Shown here: positions 1 through 10,052 of the stretch, in pieces
Position numbering within the stretch: position 1 is the stretch's first letter
Layout of the letters: each line of letters starts with the position of its first letter
From: Annona cherimola
Lineage: Eukaryota > Streptophyta > Magnoliopsida > Magnoliales > Annonaceae
Length of the DNA: 64,000 nucleotides
Assembly (NCBI GenBank): GCA_030490835.1
Contig: CM059971.1
Coordinates: 98,112,595 to 98,176,594, forward strand
Reading direction: 5' to 3'
Translations under genes and position numbers: made by a program
The notes under the pieces: generated by a model
The model's input: the letters and a program-made list of their open reading frames with translations, nothing else
Told to the model about the DNA's origin: nothing
Database searches by the model: none

Positions 1-1049
1 TTAATTTTTAAAATTATTTATCATGTAAATTTTTAAAATTTAATAATATTTGTATTAAACAAAATACAAGAGAATGCTTCAAAACAAGAATTTTTTTTTA
101 GAAATACATCTCACATAAAATAGATTAATAATATCTTTTTTTATTTTATGTGAGATGTATTTCTAAAAAAAATTTCTTGTTTTGAAGCATTCTCTTGTAT
201 TTTGTTTAATAAAAATATTATTAAATTTATTTTTATTATTAAAATATTTATTTGTAAATCTTATTCTTTAATAATATCTTTTTTTTTGCAACGGTTTTTA
301 CAAAATTTGGGACGATAATAATAGTTTTTTTATGGAATGATAATAACAGTTGAAAATAATATTTGAAATTATCAATGGTATTTTCATATTTTTCTCTAAT
401 TTTAATCGTCATCCATGTTCATATACGGATTTTTATCATTTTTTTCATTTCATTAAAACATTTGAGCATTTTGGTCATCCATGAAACCTGAAGGAATGTA
501 CAAGTTATCATGAAATACTAATGGAATGGATATAGTGAAAAATTTTATGCAGAATTCCAAGATCATTTGCAGTTTTGCAAAATTAAAAATATGAAGCAAT
601 TTTAGATCGGTTCAAAAAATATTTTTAAAATTTTTTTATAAAATTATTATCTAGGTATATTTAATCGGACTCATTTTTATCATTTTAGAAACTTGTATAT
701 ATTTATTTTGAATTTTCAAATATAGGAACATTTTGGTCATTTTAAATTGTTGTAACATGATTAAAATATTTTTATATTTAAAATTTTAATATAAATATAT
801 CTCCAAAAAAATAAAAGTTAATTTATAAATTAAATATAAGTAAATTAATAATAAAATATTTTTGAAGAAAACAAAAATTTATTATTATTTTTTACTGGCA
901 AGAAGTGAACAGTCTCAAATGATCATTTTTCTTTGCATTATTGATTATCCTCACGTTCATTGAATACTTACGAAAATACGGTTGCGTGGGGAAGAGCGCG
1001 CACAGATATGGTGCCGTAAAACCAGTCTGTTAGGGTGAGGTCCAGTGAC
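1..1049. other. AT-rich intergenic spacer
   Basis: No gene is supported here. The stretch is very AT-rich and holds the strong foldback at 54-210. A weaker inverted arrangement of A/T-rich arms lies at about 606-880; it resembles the arms of foldback elements elsewhere in the window (about 33900-34190) and is probably a decayed MITE. The last 100 bases become less AT-rich just before the hAT-like end at 1050. Confidence 0.6.
54..210. repeat. Near-perfect foldback (MITE-like hairpin)
   Basis: Two arms of about 67 bases (54-121 and 144-210) are reverse complements of each other, apart from an extra T or so in the homopolymer run. They are separated by a loop of about 22 bases. The ends read ATTAAAC and GTTTAAT. 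The size and structure fit a foldback MITE. An RNA copy would be a long, almost fully paired hairpin of the kind that can feed small-RNA production; that is inference. No target duplication longer than TA is clear. Confidence 0.75.
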
Positions 1050-2524
1050 TAGGGGTGCAACTCGGGCTTATGAAACTCAGGTTCACCTCAACTCTAACCC
1101 TAACCTTATTTGTAAAACTTCAACCCTAACCCTAACCCTAACCCTATTTGTAAACCTCAACCTTAACCCTATTTTTGAAATTCGGGCTCGGGTTGAGTTT
1201 CGGGTTGTCATTCTCATATTAATATTTCTTTGTTACTCATCCTATATATAATTTTTATCATAAAACTATTGTATAAAAAAGTTTAAAAAATAATTTATTA
1301 TATGAAAGCAAGAAAAATTCAAATACCGCTTAAGAGTAGAAAGAAAGAAACTTGTTTTGAGTCTTCTCTTTGCATCAAGTAGAATAATAACTGTATTTTG
1401 AAGAACGTAGAAGTACATGTTTCTAAATTACCATTTACACAGATTGAAATTTGAATGATTATGCATGCTGAGTAAAAATAGACATTTCTAAATTACCATT
1501 TACATAGTTTCTATTTACTTTATTTCTAACAATTAATTCTTAAATAATTAATGTTGTTTTCATTTGTAACAATTAATTCTTAAATAATTAACCATTCCGA
1601 AGAGAGCGACGACCCTGTAAAATCAAACGATGCACAAAACTTTGTTGCTTACGACATAGATGAATAATCACTGAGAACAAGTATGAATAAAATCATCCCC
1701 AAGGAATGAATCGTAGCTAATGTTGAACACCAAATCTAGCCCTTTTGTTGTTGATTGATCAGAAGGTTGAAATCAGAAGCCACTGTGACAGATCGGAAAC
1801 GCCTGATCTAGCAGTCAGAAAAATGAGAATGTGGGTTCGATACTTGAATGAATCTGAGCAGATAATCTAAAGATTCCATAGTATGCTTGGATTCTTACTT
1901 CTCAGCAGCAGATGGATGAGAAAAAAATACCCCGTCTAGATGGGATGAGCGTTAATACCAGACAATATTGCAGAGGATTTGCAAGACAGTGCTACTAGTT
2001 TGATTGTGTGTGACTAGATTTGTAGGAGTTTTTGCCCATCACCAGAATTGTGAAAGACAGCTGCGGACAATCATGGTTGCCAACAATTGCGGAAGACAGA
2101 TGGACGCTGTTGGAGTTAGAGACTCTAGCTTTTAATGGAGAAACAGAGAACAATGGGTGCGGTTATTGCAGAGAAAGCTGTTCAGATAGCAAGAGCTAGT
2201 AGATAGCCACCAAAAATGCACACTGGATAGCAAGAGTCAGCAGCAACAACCATTAAAAAGGCATGCTAGATAAGAAGAGTCAATGACAACAAAAGGATGA
2301 CAGTCTCGGGGAAGCTCGGAGAAGACACAGAGTAGACGCAGAGCAACTGTTCAGCTTGGGTTTCCTACAGTGAAAACGATTTTTTTCTAAAAAAAATCAA
2401 GAACAAAAAAGTTACCGGGATGTAGGCGACGAACCAACGGCGACGTAGGCGATGTAGCCAAGCGGGCAGATGGAAGCTGCGGCCTGCTCAGAAACTGCTG
2501 AAAGCAGAGAAGAAAAGGCCGAAA

Positions 2525-2631
2525 CTTGAAGCTTGAAAATGCGAGCGCAAAAATGGGACCTTGAAGCTTGAAAATGCAGCGCCAAAAGGAGACCTTGAAG
2601 CTTGAAAATGCAGCGTGAAAATGGGACCTTG
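2525..2631. repeat. Three tandem copies of a ~35-bp unit
   Basis: CTTGAAGCTTGAAAATGC starts at about 2525, 2560 and 2594, each copy followed by a variable tail containing GCG and AAAA. It lies inside the hAT-like remnant, just outside the MULE. No coding function is seen. Confidence 0.7.
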
Positions 2632-2704
2632 CGGGCTGCGGCTTGCCTGGACTCTGGATGCTAAAAAGTGAAAAGATTAAAGGAGAGAGTAGTAGAGCAC
2701 GCCA

Positions 2705-2713
2705 TTGTTGAAG
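2705..2713 (+). other. Left 9-bp target site duplication of the MULE
   Basis: TTGTTGAAG is repeated exactly at 10819-10827, immediately outside the two inverted ends. Nine-base duplications are the hallmark of Mutator superfamily insertion. Confidence 0.88.
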
Positions 2714-3481
2714 GAGTTATGATCTTCTACGACCGGTCGTTCCGTCGCAGTGGGAACGACCAGCCTTTGTTGCCGTTGGATAATGCGGGAAAGATGGGAG
2801 CCGTTGGATGACGAGGGAAAAGGCTGCAACCGCGCAGGCATATTAAATGAGAGCTGAAATATTTCACAGTCCCCTATCAGAGGGAAATATTTCCCTCTGG
2901 CCCTCCCGCTGCGGCTCCAGGAATCGGCTCCCGCTCGCACTCTCCCTCTCTCCATCTCTTTCCTCCCGCGCGCACTCCCTCTCGCTGTCTCTCTCGTCTC
3001 CCGCACCTCCCTTGGCTCCAGCTCCTCTCTCCCAGGAAATCCTCTCTTGCCTCCCGCTCGGGCTCTCCCGTCTCTTGCTCGGGCTGTCACCGTCTCCGGC
3101 AGCGGCACCATCTACCCAGGCCCCGACAGGTAAATCGTCCCTCTCCCTCTCCCGTTTGCTCTCCCCTGCTCCGATTTCCCTCACGCCCCATTCCTCTCTC
3201 CCCCATTCCGTGATGGGCGGCAGCAGCGTCTCACGCCCCCAGATCAGCCTTTTCCCGCCGCACGAGTACTAAAATCCTGTTGGGCAGTCATCTTGATTGC
3301 AAATAATTGGAATGTACGTAGATGTTGGATTTTTCATGTGATTCGCAAATTTGTAACTATGCTTTTGGAGAGCATTTTATGGTGCTGGGATCGTTGATGC
3401 TGGAATGCTTTTAAAAATTCTTTTTAACTTGAATTAGATATACTTCAATGGTGCTGGGATCGTTGGAGATTTTTTTTTCAC
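2714..3481 (+). repeat. Left terminal inverted repeat of the MULE
   Basis: About 768 bases match the reverse complement of 10053-10818 almost perfectly; the few differences include one T in a T-run near 3470. The middle (about 2890-3270) is GC- and CT-rich, unlike the AT-rich surroundings, and creates open frames on both strands that I read as spurious. It includes the palindrome at 2879-2902. A possible splice donor (GACAG|GTAAAT near 3130) could serve transcripts that start in the repeat and run toward the captured gene fragments; that is inference. Confidence 0.9.
2879..2902. promoter_or_regulatory. Perfect palindrome centred on AAATATTT in the MULE terminal repeat
   Basis: CAGAGGG, then AAATATTT, then CCCTCTG form a fully self-complementary core, present in both arms (right-arm copy near 10634-10656). 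It is a candidate binding site for a dimeric protein or an extruding hairpin. No function is shown by sequence alone. Confidence 0.55.
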
Positions 3482-4292
3482 AACGATCATAATTACCTAT
3501 ATATATTCTTGAATTATCCGAAACCCAGACTTGGCAATTTTAAATTCTCGCCACTTTCTAGTCGACTTCACAATCTTGTATAGAGTATGTAATTCCATCC
3601 AGATTCATTGCAGCTGTATTCTTCTCTCTTAGAAAGCATGTTTGACCTGGCATTTCACTGAAACTTATAAAAGGAACCAGTATTCCTGCAACCAAAATAT
3701 GGGAGTCTTAGTCTCGCGTGCCATCCTGAATTAGGTATCCATTTGATGCACGTTCATTTCTGCATGCCGAGTTTTATCTTTGCAATCTGATTCACTGTTG
3801 CATCTACAACACTACAATGCAATGATCTCTAGTTCCATTGAAATTTCTGTTAATGAGAATTTGGAGCTGTGATTTAGTCTGTTACTGCAGTTCATGTAGA
3901 GGAATATGTTGACCATCAAAATTGGTTGACATTGTATTAGATACTCTTTCATATTAAAACGCGTTACATTAATGTTGAATCTACCCCAGACTCATGGATT
4001 TTATTTACTGAAGTATATGTTTTCATTTGGGTCACTTGGAATCCAGATTGAAAATGTGCAACTTTTGGTTCTTCTAGCTTTGTATTACTAGATCCAGTTT
4101 TTAAAATACTGGAAACTGTATAATGTAAAAATGCTTTTGTGGTCTGTGTTATCATGCTTAGTCTCCTATGTATGAATTAAGTTTCAAAATGGCTGGTGAC
4201 ATTGAGAAGATGGGTTCTGTTCCTTGGTATCTTGATTTTGAGATCTCCTATATGTTACAAGTTATGCTAAGCTAATTGTCCTTTTGCATGCA
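3482..4292 (+). other. MULE interior, intron-like sequence before the aldolase fragment
   Basis: No open frame of interest. The sequence is T-rich and ends with TTTTGCATGCAG at 4293, a good splice acceptor placed exactly where the aldolase coding sequence starts. Part of it may therefore be the first intron of the captured aldolase gene. A search against aldolase introns of the same genome would settle this. Confidence 0.45.
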
Positions 4293-4484
4293 GATGAGCT
4301 GATTGCCAATGCGTCCTACATGGGCACCCCTGGAAAGGGAATTCTTGCTGCTGACGAGTCCACTGGCACAATAGGCAAGCGCCTTGCTAGGATCAATATT
4401 TAAATGTTGAATCCAACCGCCAGGCCCTTCGGGAGCTTCTGTTTACCACCCCTGGCGCACTCCAGTACCTTAGCGGTGTGATCC
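4293..4484 (+). pseudogene. Captured fragment of cytosolic fructose-bisphosphate aldolase (class I)
   Basis: Conceptual translation from GAT GAG CTG gives [21 protein letters not shown], then [12 protein letters not shown]. One base has been lost where Val-Glu is expected. In the shifted frame it continues as [27 protein letters not shown]. This is the N-terminal part of the class I aldolase barrel, a glycolysis/gluconeogenesis enzyme that cleaves fructose-1,6-bisphosphate. The wording matches the cytosolic plant isoform. It starts at an intron-exon junction (CAG|ATGAGC) and breaks off inside the exon at about 4484. The frameshift (near 4399), an in-frame TAA and the missing remainder, including the Schiff-base lysine, rule out activity. 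It lies within the MULE, opposite in strand to the transposase: a transduplicated host fragment of the Pack-MULE type. Confidence 0.88.
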
Positions 4485-4711
4485 AGATGAGCTTTTGGTG
4501 CTGCCAGATGCCAGCGGCTCTACAAACTTCTAGCACACGTGATGAAATGAAGCTTGGGCAGATGGTTTATAAAACCGAAAAGCAAAGTCATGATTCCATC
4601 GACAGTTTCATCAGGCAAGCAATAGGAAAGGAACCGTTCTTTCCTTTTGCAAAGGCGAGTGAGAGCCCAGTTCAGTGGATCCAACTGCTCCACGCTTTAC
4701 ATCAAGAATAG
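4485..4711 (+). pseudogene. Second captured coding fragment, C2H2-zinc-finger-related protein
   Basis: Immediately after the aldolase match ends, the frame opened by the ATG at 4478 continues without a stop to a TAG at 4709-4711. Its later part reads [30 protein letters not shown] and [14 protein letters not shown]. This looks like real protein. From memory it resembles the segment before the zinc finger in a plant C2H2-related family (Arabidopsis At5g54630 type), but I could not search, so the identity is tentative. The join to the aldolase piece without spacer suggests a chimera assembled inside the element. It is cut off before any zinc finger. Confidence 0.5.
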
Positions 4712-5593
4712 ATTGTTGATCAACATTCTGTTTCTGCTTTCATTAGCCTCACATCTGTAATGTTGCTGCTTTAAAATCTCAGTAGTGAGATAATCTAAAA
4801 AGAGAAAACAACAAGTTTCAGAAGTGTTGAGTCTTCTGCGTGGATTAATTAACGTGGTGTTTGACTTGTGTGTGTGAAAACGACCTTTGAATGTGAAAGC
4901 ATGCCCCGAAAAGTCCAAACATGTCCAAACCCAACTAGCAGGGAAATGATGCGGAAAGGGAAAGGATCATGTGAGCAAAGGAGAGCCATATGATCCTCGT
5001 GCACAGTACTTTTGTGGTTGATATGCCCAAACATATGCCCAAACTGAAATGGAATCATTGAAAATGAGCTGCCAACCACAATTTTTTTTTAAAATAAAAC
5101 GTTAACGCGAGGGAAACAATACCAATTCAAGTGGCCAGATGAAGCATCCAGAAATTCTACTCCTGGCCGTCACATGCAACTGGATTAATTTGCACCGACC
5201 AAGAGGTTTCCACCTCCATCTTTTCACTAAATCCAAATGGAAATTCGACTGTTAATTATAGTTGGTTAGGCTAAAAGAAAAACATCCAATGGCCTACGTG
5301 TCTAGTTTAGAAAAATAAAAGCTTCTAAACAGATTCTTGAGCTAATTCTTGAGCTAATTATAGCTTTATAAAAGTATACGTGTACCATCAACAGATTCAA
5401 TAGCCAACTTTTTCACTGTGATTCCATTCTACATCTAAATCATGCAGTTCAGATCTAGATCAAGATCAAAAATAAAAGAAGATAACAGTCTAGATCTATA
5501 TAAATAGCAATATGTGAATTCTACATGATAGGAGTTTTTCACATCAACCTGGAAGCAGTCTACATACGTACTTATGCTTATAGCTTACAATAT
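4712..5593. other. MULE interior without recognised gene
   Basis: This is mostly AT-rich sequence between the captured fragments and the 3' end of the GRF gene. No convincing frame or repeat is seen. It probably includes the 3' untranslated region and terminator of the minus-strand transcription unit. Further captured non-coding pieces cannot be excluded. Confidence 0.5.
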
Positions 5594-6240
5594 CTATTTA
5601 TAGTTAAGAACAACATATACGACAACTACAGCAAAGAAGATGAGCATAATTCTCTTCAAGTTGAGCAAATCCTTATCTCTCTTTGCAAAAGCCTCCTTCA
5701 GTTCTACATCCCTCAAGACTAAGATTTCCTTCAAGTGTTGCATTTCACCTTTTAATTCATCAGTTGTGGCCTTCTGCTTTTGCTTTATTTCATTGATCTC
5801 TGCGATCTGGATCTCCCTTAAATTTGTAACGCAATGAACCACATCTCCAATATCCGCCACAATCTCATCATGGTCCAATGGTATAAGCTGTCTTTCTTCC
5901 TGCATTTTCAACCTACTTTCCTCCTTTGATAAAACACCAGTCTTCATCGCGGAGCCTGGATCCACCCATCTGAAAAAACTGCAACACTTTCTTGGTTCCT
6001 GTTCATTTGAGGAAATTAATCTCAGCTATGGATATAAGCATACTATACACATCCTGTATATTTACTTTGAATAAAATGAGTAGTATAGCAATGTCATACC
6101 CTGAAATATGGACACCGTAGAAAACGCCGACCAGGATTTCTTTTAGTATGGGATGTCAACATAATAACCGGTTCACCACATGAACAATTGCAATTTATGT
6201 GAGTATTAGCATTAGAGAATCCCGTCGAAGCTGAAGCCAT
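5594..6240 (-). CDS. GRF zinc finger, coiled-coil, membrane-tail protein (two exons)
   Basis: Exons inferred at 6240-6100 and 5998-5594 (minus strand), joined in phase 0 by a GT donor (AGG|GTATGAC) and AG acceptor (AACAG|GAACC), give 181 residues. Residues 17-60 form a zf-GRF domain: paired cysteines at 19/21 before a Gly, the defining GRRF near residues 37-40 preceded by Asn-Pro, then Cys43 and Cys52/53, ending RWVD. This small zinc ribbon binds single-stranded nucleic acid in proteins such as APE2 and TOP3A. The middle is charged and heptad-like (coiled coil, about 90-160). The last 18 residues are hydrophobic (IFFAVVVVYVV) with a short polar end, as in a tail anchor. GRF/coiled-coil/tail proteins are common in plants, with unknown role. 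Here the gene lies inside a MULE, 3' of the transposase on the same strand, with only about 200 bases between. It is either a second element gene, by analogy with mudrB of maize MuDR, or a 3' extension of the transposase. Confidence 0.72.
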
Positions 6241-6442
6241 CTCATCTATGCCCACCTGATAAAAACATACATTCGAGTAAGTAAGTTAAATGAGACATGT
6301 CCCTAAAGTGAACACCAAAAGATCAGTAATAAACTCTAAGTGTGAGAGAGACAAAAGCTTAAAAGAATATAATTATAAAGCAGATGTCATGAAAATGCCA
6401 AATCACAAGCATATTATAAGAAAACGTAAATAAAAAATTTAC

Positions 6443-8852
6443 CTCGTCGTCCTTGACCTCGACCTCTAGATATGCATGTATCATCAACAGATTCAGACAC
6501 AGTGGGGACATTAGGATAATTAAGTGCAGGACAGTTGCGTTTATCGTGGCCAACCACGAATTTATTACATCCACGACAAAGTTTGGAACCACCACGCAAT
6601 GCCTCCAAGGCTCCTTTCATGCGTTTTGATGATCTTCCCTTTCTGAGTGTGACATGTGGAGAATCTATGCTGAATGCCTGAGAGGACTGCGGCTCAAATG
6701 CAACTGTTGGACCATTTATATTTTCGTCGAAGTTGTCAATCGCAACTCCACCCCCATCGTTTTGAACTCCATCGAGGAGACGAGCCTCGACACATGGCGG
6801 CTGATTGGGTAACGCATCAAGCGCGATCATCATCTGCTCCATGTTAACTTTGACAATTTCGAATGCATCTAAGTTATGCAAAGCTTTGTGTCTAATATAA
6901 CTGCACCACTTTGACAATGCATGATTGCGAACAGCAGGACACTGCCTAGACTCATTGTCATCTAATGTGGATGGACGTTTAAATTGAGATTTTGCACCTT
7001 GTGTCCACCGCGCCATAATGAGGAAAGGAGGCATCGACTTCATTTTAAGAAATCGAAGTATTGCGAGAATATGCTTACAACTCATTCCAAAAGATTCAAA
7101 TTTCATGCATGGACAGGCAACCACTAACTCCCCTGCATTCCATGTTACAAGCTTTAGTTTACTTTCATCTTCATCTTCACAATGGTGCACTCGCCACTGT
7201 TGTATTGTGCCCTCTCCTTCTATTCTCTCAGCAAAATATAAGAGGCTTTGCTCCAGCTCCTTTTGAAATAATAAGAACAAATTCAATGTATACACTTTTG
7301 CCATACGAGCTTCCAACGTAAGTGTTGTTTTCAATACAGGTACCCCATGCAAAGTACGATAATCTGCCTCCTCCTGTGCTTCGCGTCTGCGCTCAACGGC
7401 TTTATCATATCCCTCAGCAAAATCAACCAGATTGGACTTATGACTTACAAATCCATCGAAATATGCATTTATACTTTCACTCCTAGCTGTGGTCCTCATG
7501 CCAGCAGAAAAAGAATTTTGTGTGAAAGTTGGAATCCATTGTTGACGTATTTCATACATGTGTCCCAACCAGGCATTCTCTTCCAATTTGAATTCATGAA
7601 CCATCGCTTGCCAACATTCCTCGAATTCAACCTCGCTTTCAGTGCCATATAAGCAATGATTCCACTTGCTCTTGAAAGTTGGGTGCTCATGGATGACATG
7701 TGATAATTTCTCGGGCAATTTTCTACATATATGCCACAAGCACAATAGGTGCGTTGTGTTTGGAAAAATAGCTTTAACAGCTGCACCAATTGCTGCATCT
7801 TGATCAGTTATAATGGTCTTCGGGTGGACACCACCCATTGCGTGTACCCATGTTTGGAACAGCCACTTGAAGTCCTCGATTGTCTCGCCAAAGAGCAAGC
7901 CTGCTCCCAACAGTATTGATTGTTTATGGTGATTAACACCAACAAATGGACCGAAAGGCATGTCGTACTCATTTGTCTTGTAAGTGGTGTCAAAGCATAC
8001 AACATCACCAAAAACAATGTAGTCTTCCTTCGACTTCCCATCAACCCAAAAACAAGACGTCAATCTCATGTCTTCGTCAATTTGAATTTCATATGAGAAC
8101 TGAGAATCGTCTTGACTCTTTCGCTGAAAAAAACGCAACAGATTGTTCGCATCACCTCCGAACATCATTTGTCGCTTTTGCCTTAGTGCATTCCTAGCAT
8201 CCCTTTCAGAGAAGTGAAGATGAGAAGGGCCTCCTACTTCATGCCTCATGAAGGTAATAGATCGCGCCACCCCAATCCCAGAGGCTTTCATAGATGATAT
8301 TAGATTCAAATCATCTTCAGTTAACTTTTTGTGTGATCGCAGTTTTCGAGTCTTCGTTGGAGTACATAATGCATGGTTATGTATTGGTACAAACTGAGTG
8401 ATATGATAAGCATGGCCTTCTTGACTCAAATTCAGGTACACTTTAGCAGGACACGAACATCGCGTTATGAAACCACCTTTACTACTCCGTTTCTCTAGAC
8501 CAGGGCCAGCTCTTGAGCATGTTAAGATTTGCCTCAATATCTGACCAGACTTTGACTTACGACTAGTATTCTTCCTTGTGCTAAAACCACAGTGCCACGC
8601 ATAATTATTATAAAACTCGTACGCTGCCTCTATGGATACAAAAGTCATGCCAACCTTTGGTGTTATCTCATTCGGGGCATAAGGTGTGAACATCCCGTCC
8701 GTTAGGATATTATCTAAATTTGGACTTCCATTAGGAACCGCCTCGCTCACTGACTCATGTTCCATTATCACAACCTCAGGTAAAGCACATTCCACCGCAT
8801 TCATTGAATCCAATTGCATTGACTCCATAGTGCAGCCCATGTATTGTTCCAT
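6443..8852 (-). CDS. FAR1/FHY3-type MULE transposase
   Basis: The gene encodes the enzyme that cuts and joins element ends (Mutator superfamily DDE transposase), related to the domesticated light-signalling factors FHY3/FAR1. I start at the ATG at 8852; the frame is open a little upstream but without ATG. From there exon 1 codes 803 residues. A FAR1 DNA-binding domain lies at about 65-165 (WRKY-GCM1 fold, CGFSTRKNTSRK then Cys/His). The MULE catalytic core is at about 280-380 with CFDTTY (Asp288) and ITDQDAAIG (Asp350/352); ARSESINAYFDGF supplies the probable Glu459. A SWIM zinc finger (CPC..SCKH) is at 580-594, and a zinc-knuckle-like CRGC..H..C at 759-774, then an RGRGQGRR tail. No stop or frameshift interrupts it. 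If the donor at 6442-6441 (GAG|GTAAAT) is not used, the protein ends six residues later at 6414. If used with the acceptor before 6245, it runs on into the GRF exons. A nuclear location is expected. Confidence 0.9.
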
Positions 8853-10052
8853 GTGAATGAAATGAAAATTATCTGCCACCCACAATTGTTTAGAGAAAAA
8901 AACAATGACATTCTACCAACTACGGTCTCAACCTAATTGGATACCATCCTAAATTATTAGAACTCTGGGTCCTGACCTCTTTCGGGCATGCAGTTACCTT
9001 CACAGTGTATACTGTTTCTCAGTAGAGCTGCAGGTAGATCAGTTGTCTTAAAGCCTAGCTAGCTATAGCTAAGGAGACTAAAGCCCATAATCGAACATTC
9101 ATAGTGCATGTCTAAACTATGTAAGAATGTCAATTTCAAAAAAGAGTGCATTATATAATTCTCACAACAACCAAAACAAGACTGATGTAAGTATGCATGC
9201 TCATTTAACTATTCTAAAATGAATATAAGCATGTTCATTTAACTTTCTAATCCACCATATCAATAAGATGACCATTTGTATGGTTATGAGCAAAATCCAA
9301 TGAAAATTTGATTCTGTACAATATGCCATGGAATGACTACTACGGCTACCACCGCCACGATTGCTAAAAGAGCCATCTGCACTCAATGAAAAAATAATAA
9401 TAATAATACCCTCTTCTGCTTTGGTTGATGGTATGAAATTTTGTTTTGCTGAAGAAGGAAAGACGAAAAAGAAGAGCATAGAAAAGCAGGGGAAATGGGG
9501 GAAATAATATCGAAGAACAGAACTATTGATTGAAAATGAGCGTACAAAACCAAAAGGGAAATACTCTATGCTGCCGGACTATCGAATATTTCACTTGTAC
9601 CAGCCCTTTTTGGTACCATCTTGATGGGGAATCAAAATCTAACTCACTTAATCTGACCATCAAAGTCTAATTTATCTAATCTCTAACCAAGTTTCATCTA
9701 AATCAAAGATGCACATGAGCCCATCTAGAAACTGTGTAAATCAGCTTAATGAAATTACTTATTTTATTATTTTATATATCAATTTCAAAGCTAAATATTC
9801 AATGTCTAAATAGTCTAAAATATCCTTCCTAATCCTATTTGAATAAGTGATATAAAATAATATGACATCTTAATGCATTTTTTATTAGAATTATATTAAG
9901 TATTTTCTTAATTTACTAATGATTATATTTTTTTAAGTAGGTATTCTCATCTGAGAATTTTTGGTGCCATGCTAGAAAAAATGAAGTTAAGGTGACAATA
10001 TCGAGGTTGGTTGGATTTTTATTTCATTATTGAGGTGGGCCTAAAATTAAGG
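8853..10052. other. MULE interior upstream of the transposase
   Basis: No gene is recognised. This is the 5' region of the transposase gene, with the GGCAG|AT near 8874 a possible acceptor for a non-coding first exon. The rest (9000-10050) is AT-rich. The promoter is probably in the right inverted repeat or in this stretch; I cannot locate it. Confidence 0.5.

Noticed and set aside
1122..1146. Four CCCTAA repeats that look like a telomere-type (TTAGGG) array
   Set aside because: They lie within the subterminal repeats of the hAT-like end at 1050, among many variants (AACTCTAACCC, AACCTTAACCC, AACCCG elsewhere). The number is too small for an interstitial telomere.
2677..3272. Open frames of 106-144 codons on both strands in the MULE arm, mirrored at 10260-10825
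   Set aside because: Frames overlap on opposite strands, the composition is low-complexity Arg/Ser/Pro, and they are present only because the GC-rich terminal repeat lacks stops. No domain is visible.
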